Of a stretch of 64,000 nt of DNA, positions 34,158-44,785 are shown piece after piece. The position numbers and the translations under genes are program-made. Source of the DNA: Oikopleura dioica (taxonomy: Eukaryota; Chordata; Appendicularia; Copelata; Oikopleuridae); the NCBI GenBank assembly GCA_907165135.1, contig OU015566.1, positions 5,564,157 to 5,628,156 of the forward strand, given 5' to 3'. The notes beneath the pieces were generated by a model. It worked only from the letters and a program-made list of their open reading frames with translations, was not told the origin of the DNA and did no database searches. Within the stretch, counting starts at the first letter, position 1, and each line of letters opens with the position of its first letter.

Positions 34158-34912
34158 GGATATACCCGATGAAATTGAACTTTCATAGCGCCTAAATACG
34201 AAGTCGGATCATTTTTATTTCAAAAGCAGTCCTACCTAAAATTGTGCGTTAAATTAAATTCTGGTACTTTTTTAGAAATTTTTATTAGAATTTCCCTCTC
34301 TAGAGCGATTTGAAAACGAACTCTCTCGATTTCTCGAAATTTTTCCAGTAAATCGCTAAAACTGAACCGTATTCTGTATTGCAATGATGCTAAGCTACAA
34401 AATTGATGGGATCAAATTCTTAAACTTGATCGAATTTTCATTCTAGTGTTCTCTTCTTTTATACCCTTGTTTTTCTTCTCTGCGGGTTTTTTTGCGTGCT
34501 ACCAATCAGAGCGGTGCGCTCAACCACGCACTTTCTCTCGGAAAAGAGGAGTCGAGTGAGTGAGCACCCAGCGCGCCGCTTTGTAAAGCTTTCAGGCGCT
34601 GAGTAGCCCTCAATGAAATGGCTCTAGAATCGGCTTCCTTCGGAATTAAGGAAAAGTAAACCATCAAAATTGTAGATAACGGTCTAAAGAACTTATCTAT
34701 CGAAAAATCTCGACCGATTTATACAAAAAATTTCGAGTAATCGAGAGAGTAAGATTTGAAATCGCTCTAAAGAGAAAAAATCAAATGAGAAAATATGAAA
34801 AAGTACCAGATTTGAGTTCTACGTGCATTTTAACGTAGAATTGCTTTTGAAATATAAATGATCCGACGTCGCATTTCGGCGCTATAAAAGTTCAATTTTA
34901 TCGGGTATATCC
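34158..34912. mobile_element. 755 bp TTAA-flanked TIR element
   Basis: Inverted ends GGATATACCCGAT followed by AAATTGAACTTT extend about 75 bp. They are flanked by TTAA at 34154-34157 and 34913-34916. The paralogous unit near 30605 shows the empty site (CAATTAAAGAAAGG), confirming insertion. No transposase frame is present, so it is probably mobilised in trans by a piggyBac-type enzyme. Confidence 0.85.
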
Positions 34913-34994
34913 TTAAGAAAGGGCTTGCGAATTCGCTCTTTTCTATTTCTTCAGTAATCCGCTGTATCTTTATTTACAGTAAGATTCAACAACT

Positions 34995-35205
34995 CAACAA
35001 GTGTGGGAGAGAAAAGGCAAAACCACGGGCGATATCCGGTTATTATTATTTCAAGCAGCCTGCAGGGGGCATTTGAAGCTCTCTTGACTGTGCAAACCAC
35101 TTTGACGAAAAGACTCTTCAACTTTTTGTTTTGTTCGCATTTCGCAAATCTGAGATCCACGCCGCATGTGATCATCTTAAACATACAAAAGAAACATGAA
35201 AAAGA
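34995..35205 (+). repeat. Duplicated 200 bp fragment (copy 2)
   Basis: It is nearly identical to 27870-28075, with a two-base indel near 35080 that changes all frames. Confidence 0.5.
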
Positions 35206-35268
35206 TAACTCCGACTCTTAAATACCAGATGCTCTCGCCAAGGTTGTCGATGGCAAATTTGAGATTGT

Positions 35269-35402
35269 AGGCCCAAGATTATCTAATTCAATTTTTAAAT
35301 TCCAGCGGTTCATTTTCATTGGTCAAAAGCTCACAAAAATTTTATATTCGGAAATTCGACTATCTTAGGACCAAATTTGGGCATTTTGAGAAATAATCTT
35401 GG
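35269..35402. repeat. Inverted repeat with GCCCAAGATTAT arms
   Basis: The arms GCCCAAGATTAT and ATAATCTTGGGC face each other about 110 bp apart. They are related to the repeat at 17021-17120. Confidence 0.55.
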
Positions 35403-35821
35403 GCCCAAATCAAGGAATTCTTGGTTAATCATCTTTGGAAGTCCCTTTTCTAAAAGAAAATACTGTCTTAAAGTTCATTACTGATTCAGACAAAGCACAA
35501 AAGCCAGAAAGTTTGAGCCCTTCTCTAAGTTGCTCCATCTGTTAATGAATAATAAATAGTTGGCTATACTTTTTGGAGCCTTATTGATGGAAAATTTAAC
35601 AACTAACGCGAATTAATTGTCTTCTGGGCGAACGTTGCTTGCCCCGCGGCGCGTGCTCAAGAAGAACTTGCCCCCGAGGGATGAAAAAAGGAGAAATAGC
35701 CCTTCGTTGAATAAAAAATGAACACTTCTAGCGCGTAGAGAGAATGTTGGAGGCTCAAGTGCTCGTGTCTTGATTTTGAATATTTTTTTTCTTCAATGCT
35801 TTTGTGAAAGAGAGAAAAAAT

Positions 35822-37890
35822 ATGGTGTTCTGCGCGTGTTTCTGCCAAAAATGTAAAATTATTTTGATTCTTTGTGGAGTGCTGTTTATTTTTATTGGAG
35901 CAGGGATTGTTCTCAGGAACGGGGTTTTGGAATCAAGGAGGAAAAACGGAGGATGAAAATTTATTCTTCGAGCTTATCACGAAAAATTCTTATCAAAAAT
36001 TGTGAAATAAAAAACTGAAGAAAAAAAAAGAAAAGCTTCAGTATTAACTTAATTTTAAAGAAGCTAAAATGGCAATTACTGTATTTATTTTTATAAAAAT
36101 TATTTTTTCAAAAAATCCACATTTGAAATCCCACAAAAAGATTGGCGCTTGTCCCCGAAGGAAATCCGCCTTGGACTCGTACCGACACTTATCTAGTCGT
36201 CATCTTCAGCGGAGCATGGTTTTCGACTGCCGTATGCCTAACTGCCATGAATCAGTCTACTTTTTGCTTCTGCTGCATAGAGGTTCATGCATCACTTCTT
36301 TTCGATTACAAAATAATTTTTACACAACCGAAAACTGCTAAAATAAGCAGTTACGTGACTAGATCTAACAATAATTTCAGAGCTCTGCTGCCAACTCGTC
36401 TACTTCAAGTGCAGTGAACCTTCAGGTTCGTAATTATAATTTTCCGATAAAATGCCATTACGGCTATTTTAGAACCTGACCACCCGAGTTCGCCGGTATA
36501 GCTTTCAGGTACAAACGAGATCAAACGATTGCAATAAATGTATTCTTGGGAGCAATTTATCGTGGGATAAAATTGATCAGATGAACTCTTAGGGTTCGTT
36601 TTTACGATGATGCAATTTGCGCAACAATTGTTTTATACCCTCCAAGTGAACTTTTCAGACGCAGCAAGCACCGTCAGCAGATTCGATAGATTCCCCGACA
36701 GGACGAGCCAGGTTAACATTTTGAATTAATGAATTCCAGGCAAATCTCAATGTTGAATTTTTAGGTTACTCGGGCGAATACGCAAGCACAGGGTTTCTTA
36801 TCCACATCCTTCCTATCCGCTTACCCAGACGTAAGTACCTTTCGTGGGTCGGGATTTCGTTGATTCCCTTATGATAAGGCTTATCCAGAAGAGATCAGAG
36901 TTGCAAATTTTGCTTTATTTTTGCTGAGCCGAGCTGACCTGATCTGAGTAAAAATATCTCTGAGCTGAGCTGGCCTTTTTCGGAGGTCATCGAGCGGAGC
37001 TGAGCTGAGCAGATCTTTTTTTTAAGGTAGTTGAGCTGAGCTGAACTGAGCGGAGCGTAATTAGAGCTGAGTTGAGCTGCTTGAGCTGATCTGAGCTCTT
37101 TTTTACTGTGTTTTTACTAGTTAGATTGTGATACAATCATTAAGCTGAGCTGAGCTGAACAAAGTGATTATTGTCTGAGCTAAGCTGAGCTGAGCTGAGC
37201 AGAACAGATCATGTTCGAAGATAATTGAGCTGAGCTGAGCTGCGTGAAAATTGTCTGAGCTGAGCTGAGCAGATTATATCATTTTTATAAATCACTGAGC
37301 TGAGTTGAGCGACCGCTCAGCTCACTCAGCTCAGCAAAATTTGCAACTCTTGATGAAATCAAGGAAGACCGTATTTTTTTGGTGGAGACTGGGGTAAAGG
37401 ATCCCTGAATTAATCCCTCTCACATGAACCGTTTTGAATAAGACGCTAGCGAAAATGTCGGTGAATGATGTAGGATACTTTAGAACCGATGGTTTGCAAG
37501 GCAGATTAAAATTAATTTGAAGCACTCAGCCGTGAAAACGAGAGTATCTTGCGCAAGATACAATATCCTCTAAAGCACCACTTTCAATCATATAATTTCT
37601 TTGTTCTACTAAATGGAGTAATTGGTACAAATTTAATCCGGTTTTATTTTTATTTGTTTTCTCTATATTTTCTCCGAAGGAAAGGGTGAAATAATGATGC
37701 TTTCTAGGCGCGAGCTGATTCAACTCAGCAATTTGGAAATCATCGACGAATCAAATCAGGACAACGGTACGAAATCAACAAGGAAAGTCGCCATTTTCAA
37801 AACGTTTTTATAGATTCTAGAGCGCTTTCGCTCACACCAAAATCCAGCACGGAAAATCTACCAAAGAAACAAAACACATGTGAATTCTGA
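35822..37890 (+). CDS. Putative multi-pass membrane protein with Ser-rich tail
   Basis: The 3' half is firm: exons 36381-36425, 36473-36508, 36659-36711, 36765-36830, 37708-37766 and 37814-37890 join in phase by GT-AG and end TGA, with AATAAA at 37918. They code a hydrophilic tail (TTRVRRYSFQTQQAPSADSI to KNTCEF-like end). An exon ending at 36282 (phase 0) adds a hydrophobic stretch TYLVVIFSGAWFSTAV. A start at 35822 (MVFCACFCQKCKIILILCG) gives a first membrane segment, but the join between about 35940 and 36130 is unresolved. It converges on troponin I. I do not recognise the family. The long 36831-37707 intron holds a GAGCT repeat array. Confidence 0.55.
36925..37340. repeat. Degenerate GAGCT/GAGCTGAGCTG array
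   Basis: Many copies of the 5-mer GAGCT or AGCTG are separated by short AT-rich spacers. The array closes with the complement (GCTCAGCTCACTCAGCTCAG), so it can fold back. The same 5-mer appears at 20940-21008 and 31050-31130. It is intronic here. Confidence 0.75.
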
Positions 37891-37917
37891 ACTTGTAAAA
37901 TTTGATACCTTCTTGTA

Positions 37918-37923
37918 AATAAA
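37918..37923 (+). terminator. Poly(A) signal AATAAA of the 35.8-37.9 kb gene
   Basis: A canonical AATAAA lies 28 nt after the TGA at 37890. Confidence 0.6.
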
Positions 37924-38149
37924 AAAGAGAGAAAAGCCGGAACTCACAACAGTCAGAGTTGAGTCAGATCAAGCGTCATTCATGGTCAACATAAAGCACT
38001 GCATCCTAGACGGCAGACAAAAAACGACGGCCGTGGAAAACTTGATACTTACCTTTAGTATCTTTAGTTTATCTAGGTCATCTTTAACGGTTCATATGAT
38101 GGTGAAGATTCTCTATATTATGCGTTTTGCGCAAACTAAAAAGTCAAAG

Positions 38150-38155
38150 TTTATT
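38150..38155 (-). terminator. Poly(A) signal AATAAA of troponin I
   Basis: Minus-strand AATAAA lies about 58 nt past the troponin I stop. It supports an end of the transcript here, and therefore the short C-terminus. Confidence 0.55.
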
Positions 38156-38212
38156 AAAGTATTTTTTTATCGTCACAACACGGGAAAATGGAAAAAGCTA
38201 ACAGGAGAAGGT

Positions 38213-39292
38213 TTACTTGGCGGCCAAGAGTGTTGACATCATTTCTTCTGGGGTCATTCGGATTCTCTTGAGAGCGGGCTTCTTCATTTTCGCTAGAAAA
38301 AAAATTGAGTTGAGAAAAAATGAAGTAAAAATCGATCTCGATGCTCTTAGAGTTCAATTTTACGCAACTTTGAAAACATCTCGTATCTTGTGATATCGAT
38401 TTTGATGCAAAGTAAAAAGTCTCTGCGAAACTTACCTTTGAGTTCGGCATGCTTTCGCTTGAGTTCTTCAGTTTCCTTGTTGTTCTTTTCGATCTTGTAC
38501 TCAGCATCGTATCTTTGTTCGTCGGCCTAAATTCGGTACTTGAAATCATGGAGGAGAACGCATTCCCGTTCCCATGCTTTTTGGTTTCATAATTGCTTTT
38601 GTAAAGTGGTTTTATATAAAAAGCCTTAGTTTTTGTATTAGTATCAAGATAAAAATATTGCATTTGGTATTTTTATGTTGTCAAATTATTGAGCTCTTTT
38701 TGATGCAATTATAGTGATATAATTGCAACTTCTCGTGAGAATAAAATGCCGACTAACGGTAGCTAAGTGAAGATTTAGTAATTATGTTGAAAAGTCAAGC
38801 GTTATAAATATGAACCCATAAAAAGAGTTACTGTATGATAAGTACCTTGTCGATGGCAGCGTGGAGTTCTCGGCAAAGCTGTTTCAACTGCTCCTCATCC
38901 ATGGAGGTGTATTCGGGGAGGGGCTAGATTTCTTAGAAGTCAAATTTTGAAACTAACCCATTACGAAAAAATGGCCAAATTGTTGGGGATTCAATCAATT
39001 TTGTTTTCTTCATAATTCAATTGAAAGATTTGGAGTAAAAATAACGTTGAAAAATTAAATCAATGATTTCCTCGATAAACCAATTATTTGGTCGTTTGGT
39101 GGAGATGGGTTAAATAAAACAGACCTTTACTCGCTCCTTGAGAGTTTCTTCTCGGGCACTGGCAAGAGCAGAAGCTTCTTCGGCAAGAAGTTCTAGTGAT
39201 TTCAGTCGTTTAGAATTCATAAATTATTGCTGTCAAAAAGCACCTTTGGCTTTCTGGAGAAGGGACTTTTTGACGGCGGCAAAGTCGGTCAT
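38213..39292 (-). CDS. TNNI: Troponin I, short form
   Basis: Five exons in phase: 39292-39244, 39192-39125, 38923-38846, 38526-38436 and 38292-38213 (121 residues). It reads MTDFAAVKKSLLQKAK, then LPEYTSMDEEQLKQLCREL, a helical AADEQRYDAEYKIEK-type segment and the inhibitory/switch region KKPALKRIRMTPEEMMSTLLAAK. These match troponin I, the inhibitory subunit of the thin-filament troponin complex in striated muscle. It stops right after the switch helix. The C-terminal mobile domain (about 40-50 residues in other animals) is absent, and a poly(A) signal lies 58 nt further on. The last codons overlap a possible GTAAAC donor, so an alternative 3' exon is conceivable but I found none resembling the missing domain. 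Confidence 0.9.
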
Positions 39293-40603
39293 TTTCAATC
39301 TGTCAAGACGCCCCTGTCTATTTCTCTACTAGTCGAGAGGAACTCGAACGCTAGAAAAAAAGTTGAACAAGCGCGAATCAAGCTGAGCGAGTGCCTCTTC
39401 AGCCCTCTGAGTCATTTCTCCTCAGCCAAGGTTTCACTTGTTAGCTGCCTAGATTTACTCACTTTTACATTTGTCAAACTCATGCTATTTTTAGCGAGGA
39501 AGTCAGAGCAACCGTATTGAAAATACTGAAATTGTCATCATGGAAAATCAGAATGACTGCGGAAAATCTTTAGACTAATCGACTTCCATTTGCGCCATAG
39601 ACCGGAAGATACGTCCGACGGGCTTCTCAAAGTTTCCGTGATGAAGTAGAGCGAAAAATATATTGAATTTTAAACTTTAAAATTCAATATATTTTTAAAA
39701 TTAAAAGTAAAAATGGTTTTTAATTCTTCGATTTCAATTCGGTTTAATTCTGATCATACCATGAGATTTTTTTAGAGAGGGAGAAGGCCCCTGGTACTTT
39801 CTACGTCGTAGAATCCGACATTGCTTTTCTGTTCATACTTTCCATTGAAATGTTTCCAATGTTTTCCAATGTCTTGGACCAAAGCCGTTTCATACTTTCT
39901 GTCGAATTTCCATTGAATCAACTTGAGCCAAAGATGGGTAAAAATTCAGTGCTTCTATCTCTTTACGGTATAAGAACAAAGAAAGAGTAACTCCTATCGA
40001 TCCTATTCCTTTCCATCCTTGCTGGAAAGCTTCACAAAAAGATATAAAAGAGATAAGAATCACTGGAATATCCCCTCAGCTTGGCAAAAATCAGAAAGAA
40101 TGGAAAGAACCGCGGAAGTTCCGTTCCGGTCATATCTTACCGTCAGACAGAAAATGAAGAGAATTTCAACACGTAATTTTATGAATTTAAATTTTAAATT
40201 TTAAATGTCTAATAGACAATGACTAGATTATTGGCAATTACACAAAATGAAATCTAAACGTTTTCTTCCTCGAATTAAGAATCTAAATGGAAAGGCTCTC
40301 TTCATAATTCGTCGCCGGTTGTTGTCAATCAGCCACCAAATCATGTCCGATTCGTCGTGGCTCTTTTTCCACCACGAACCAGCTCTTGCACAATCATTTT
40401 CGCTAATTTTCATTCATAAGACGATTTCGCCAAAGAGAGAGAAATTAAATGAAAATGAAATATTTTGGACCGATTTTCGCGTCTTTAGGAAGTTTTGTCC
40501 AAGGAAGTCATTTTAGAGCTGGCTCCGTTACTTTTATACAGGTAGAAGTCACTATCAAGAAGAAAAGAAAGTTTCTGATCGAGAGATTCATCGAAATTTC
40601 TAG
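39293..40603. other. Intergenic between divergent genes
   Basis: It holds the troponin I upstream region (39293-39600), a small AT palindrome (TTGAATTTTAAA with its complement, 39663-39690) and, towards 40.6 kb, the missing 5' exon(s) of the PLA2-like gene. No exon could be assigned with confidence. Confidence 0.45.
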
Positions 40604-43600
40604 CACCCACATGATGAAAATCTGCTAATCATCGAGCGCACACGCGCCTGGAGACATGAAGCCGCTGGATATGGCGGCGACGGATGCACAAATCGAGATA
40701 TCCTGGAAAAGAAAGTTTCCGAAGATAATGATGATGACGCTTTTCTCGTTTTTCGAAACGGCGAGGAATATTGCTACAAAGAATCTGGCGAGAGCTGCGG
40801 TTTTCAAAACGCGACTTATATTGTCACAGACATTGAAAACACCCAAGCGCCGAGCAATAACTACTGCTACGGGTACCAGCGAAAAGTCATGGCGAAACCA
40901 GATCAGCCATTCAAGGTATAAAAAGATCCCTGAAATCCTGGAAGAGAACATTTTTAGGTGCGCTGGAGTTCATGCTGCTGGGTTTATATGACGACCGACA
41001 TGGGCAGCGTCGTCTGGGGGGATGAAATCAAGCTCGTCGGCAGCGTCTACGATTTGAGTAACAACAGCCCCGTCGTGAAGGTCCCTCCCTTGTGGAGAAT
41101 CTTACACGGCTGCGAGTCGCAAGATCTCGAATTGGCCCCCTTCGATGCCGACGGCGACACGATAAGGTGAGTTTCCGCGGCTTTCGAGGGTGAAAATCGC
41201 AATGAAATTTTATTTCAGATGCCGGTGGGCAGACAGCTTACTCGACGAAGTTTCTATTCCATCCTCCCACGACGACTTTCGCTTTGGTTCGTTGATACTT
41301 GACTCTGAAACGTGTGTGCTTTCGTTTGACGCAGCTTTGAGTGCGGTTGATGGAGTCAAGGAAGAGTTTTAAGTCGAGTCAAGGATGCCTTTGAATATTC
41401 AGACAGGATCTATTGAACGAATCCTTAGGGCAAAATAGAACTTTCTAAAAGCCTGTCGCGATCATGGTGGAAGACTTTGACGAAAATGGAAATATCAAGA
41501 GCTCCGTTCCAGTGCACTTCCTCGCTATCGTCTGGACGCCGGAAGAAGAGTATGTCGGCATTGCGGAAGAAGTCACGATGCGACGAGCTGGCAGCAATAA
41601 GAATCGAGTGAGCTAAATATTACGCAATATTTGATTAAAGAAAGAAGTACTTTTAGACATTCTATTTTGACTTAAACACTCGCTTACATAATACCCATGT
41701 GTTCTCATACTTTATAGAAGCACAGTCGATATTCTCAAGAGCAAACCAAAACTTAAGATTCTCTTGTTCATTCTTTAAAAGACCTTTACATTCCCGGATC
41801 TCTTTGGCGCTGAAGCTCATGACGAGCACAATCATGATCCCTCATTCTTGCCTCCTTTATCCGTCCATCCACAACCTTCAAGCAGCCAAAACAGCATGGA
41901 AAGAGTTCTTGGAGCTTACGCCCCCGTTCTTGCTCCAGACTACTGTCTGACTGTTCCTGAGCTGTCTTACAGAAGACTGAATGAAGTACCAGAAAGATGG
42001 TACACCGACTCGTACCGAGAACTCATCGTCGATGATACGATTCAAGGATCGAAATGGATTGCGATGAGAGCAACGACGGACAACGGCTACATCGTCCGAT
42101 ACATAACCGTAAAACCAGTCGGGATGAAATGCACCTCGATCAATGCCAAGGGCAATGCTGCTTGCTACTGGGACCCAGAAGACCACCAAGTGGGGCCACA
42201 TGTTTTCTGCTTCCAGGTAAATATTAAGGGCGGCACCTTTATATTGCATTTTCATGCAAGCTGTTTGAATTTCATGGGCAGATGGGGGGACTGATAAAGA
42301 TCAACAAAAAGGGCCATATGTTTTAGCAGCTGTGAGCTTAGTATAAATGTTGCACAGGAGCTAATTTTTTATCCAAATTTGTGAAATGAAACATGTTCAT
42401 CGAGAGGCTTTAAGATTGCTTTGATGCGTTTTTATAGCATTTACTTTTTTTATAAGATGAATCTTCTGTTTTATCAGATTCCTCCACAAAATAGAATGGT
42501 TAAATAAAATTCAAATAAACCAAAAAAAAATCACCGATCGTAAAATTTCCTCTTTTTTTGTTTTAGGCAGAAGACTCGATGGGAATGATGAGCGAGCGAA
42601 AGTGTATTTACTTGATCCCAAAGCACAGACCGCAAGTGATTGATACAGAAACAATGGTTGAGCATTTCATGCCCGGAACAGCGGAAATTTTGAAGAATTA
42701 CGGCTGCGCTCAAGTTGGTAAGTTTTCCATTTCTTTTTTCAGTAGTCCGTGTCGTGAAATTTATCTGAAAAGGAAGCTCTAGCATATCAATGAATTTCAT
42801 TCACGAAAACTTACTGTCTAATTTCAAATTAACAAATTGATGCACAAAATTTTCGCATGTCTTCGCACTTTCTCTAAATGGATGATTGTGTCCTTCATGA
42901 TTTCTCATTATACGTTTGAGTGTTGATTTCATACACTTTTTGCAGTTGAAGACATGCTTCCTCGTAGGTATAAAAAGCAATTTTTTTAACTGTCCCTGAT
43001 AATGAATCATCGACAAATCATAAACCGTCAAGACTTTTCCCAGCGCTAGAAACGGTAGAAAGAAAAATAACAAGTTCATTCTCCTTGTTCGAATTCCAGA
43101 TTCAGGTCTTTTTATAAAGGTCTAGTGCTGATTACATTAAACTTTCATCCTATCGCGGTTTACCCGATGCCGTTAACTATTAACAAGTTCAGCGTTCTTT
43201 GACGGTGTTTTATGTCGCTCCAAATTGTTTGTCAAAACACATTTTCGTGGATATCCAGGACAAGAAACTTTCTTCCTGTTCCAAAATAAATCTTGTTTTC
43301 AGACGAATTTGATCATCGAACAACTGCCGCTGGAATTCCTCTGGATTCTGTCGACCAGGCACTTCATGAGTGGAGATTATGTGTTAAATGTGCTATTAGG
43401 ACCGGAGTTTATTATTTGCCAATTATTCTAAGGCGGACGAGTCAGGAATCGACAAAAAATTTCGACAAATTTTGCGTGGAAATTTTCAACCAATAAGAAG
43501 CCTGGATTGGGCGCACCGGCGAATCAGCAGCAGGGTAGCCGCCCACGTAAAATTTGCTGATTCGCCGGTGTGCCGAATCCAGCCTGCTGATTGGTTGAAA

Positions 43601-44108
43601 ATTTTCATGCAAAATTTGTCGAATTTTTTTGTAGAATCCTTACGCCACCCCCTTTTTTGCGGAGGAGATATTTTCAACTCTGGAAAGAACAATCGGAGGA
43701 ATACGAAGCTTTTACAACTATCACGAAGTACAGAACTTTTGCGGTAAGCTCGATAAAACAAAGTTAATCGATCAATATTAAGTACTGAGGGTCGGCCCTT
43801 TAGAAATGTGGTTAAGGGTCCATCAAAGACTGATAATTTTTAATTTTAATTTAGAGGACGCGGAGGGAACTTTAAAACGAGCAGTTTGTGAGTGCGATAA
43901 ATCCCTAGCGATCAAAATTACAAAGCTAGAACTGATGAACGAATTGACTGACTATGATCATTCACAGTGTTTGCCATTTGGACACCATGAAACAACAGGA
44001 CAGGTGGTTTATTTATGAAGTGTTGGATTTAACCAATTTCAGTGTTGTTTGGACGATTCGGGCCTGTTTTACTGGAAACCAAAGTGGCAAACTTGCTCTG
44101 CTTACTAG
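40604..44108 (+). CDS. Secreted modular protein with C-terminal PLA2-like domain
   Basis: Ten exons keep phase (613 residues, 5' end incomplete): 40604-40915, 40958-41166, 41219-41360, 41452-41607, 41782-42216, 42567-42717, 43303-43445, 43665-43743, 43855-44003 and 44043-44108. Introns 41361-41451 and 43446-43664 are GA-AG. The N-terminal part has an extracellular module seen in many invertebrate proteins (D-x-DGD-IRCRWA, then VAIMVEDFDENG and SSVPVHFLAIVW). The C-terminus resembles a secreted PLA2 fold: GIPLDSVDQALHEW, then Cys-rich YHEVQNFC and RAVCECDKSLA. The usual CC-x2-HD-x-C catalytic signature is not conserved, so it is probably not an enzyme; otoconin-like matrix roles are possible. 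The 43446-43664 intron is a MITE. Confidence 0.75.
42739..43079 (-). CDS. Small secreted protein nested antisense in an intron
   Basis: Two exons, 43079-42815 and 42764-42739, join in phase across a 50 nt GT-AG intron (96 residues). The N-terminus MNLLFFFLPFLALGKVLT is a good signal peptide. The mature part is basic with CKKCMKS and NHEGHNHPF and three cysteines, ending NKFHDTDY. A TATA-like TTTATAAAAAG lies about 30 nt upstream of the ATG. The whole gene lies inside intron 42718-43302 of the PLA2-like gene on the opposite strand. No homologue recognised. Confidence 0.6.
43107..43118 (-). promoter_or_regulatory. TATA-like box of the nested gene
   Basis: The minus-strand reading CCTTTATAAAAAGACC lies about 30 nt upstream of the ATG at 43079, leaving room for only a very short 5' UTR. 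Confidence 0.4.
43431..43653. mobile_element. MITE used as an intron (family 1, copy 1)
   Basis: Inverted ends (GGGGGTGGCGTAAGGATTCT on the right, a diverged GGCGGACGAGTCAGGAATCG on the left) flank a near-palindrome with ACAAATTTTGCGTGGAAATT. It is the same family as 46934-47091. It contains a GA donor (CAG|GAATCG at 43445) and is followed by a pyrimidine-rich acceptor (GCGGAG at 43664), so it matches the intron exactly in phase. Confidence 0.75.
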
Positions 44109-44785
44109 TTTCTATCAAAAAAGATTCTGTAAATAAAAGCCGACGGAATTTATGCTTCATACTTTCAAAAGAGGATGAAATTTCAACTCTTCAAGAATGA
44201 CCGTTATTCCATGGATTTACTTCGATCGCGCTCTTGCTAGACTAGGGCTTTCCCTCAAAGACGCCATTCTTTTCCTTGGCGGGATTTTAACCGCACTCGT
44301 AAAAAAAATGAATGTTTCCACTCTGACAGATTGATTCCGTCTAGACTGCTTTCTTTCCGGAAGGATTAAAAACTCCTTTTCGCGAACTGGCTCAAATATC
44401 ATAAAAATCATTTTCAACTCTGCCGACTAGTCAAAACTGCGTCAGATCTCAATATTTTTTCTTTCTTGTTTTTATTCAAATATAAATAATAAATAAAAGT
44501 TTATGGGCCATAAATTATGGCGAATTATAAGCGCAGAAACACAGAAATAATACTCTTTTTAACAGAAACTATATATTAAATATTTATAAAGCGGCATTAT
44601 TTTTAGAATTGATGTTATGCGATTTTTGAAGTGATGCGTCGAGGAGTCCCTCCGCATTCTTGGGCAGTTTGGTGTTCTTTCTAATTGTTTTTTCTTTTTT
44701 GTTAGTTGTGAAGAGCCTAATACGCGCTGGAGGACGCCATCGTCTTGCCTGCGGGAAATTCGAATATCGTCGTTTTAGCGTTTTT
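44109..44785. other. Intergenic, converging 3' ends
   Basis: This is the 3' UTR of the PLA2-like gene (AATAAA around 44133) and of the minus-strand PEBP gene. No further gene seen. Confidence 0.5.

Noticed and set aside
42531-42800. 89-residue minus-strand open frame
   Set aside because: It is antisense to exon 6 of the PLA2-like gene. Only its short stretch 42739-42764 is used, as the last exon of the nested gene and in another frame.
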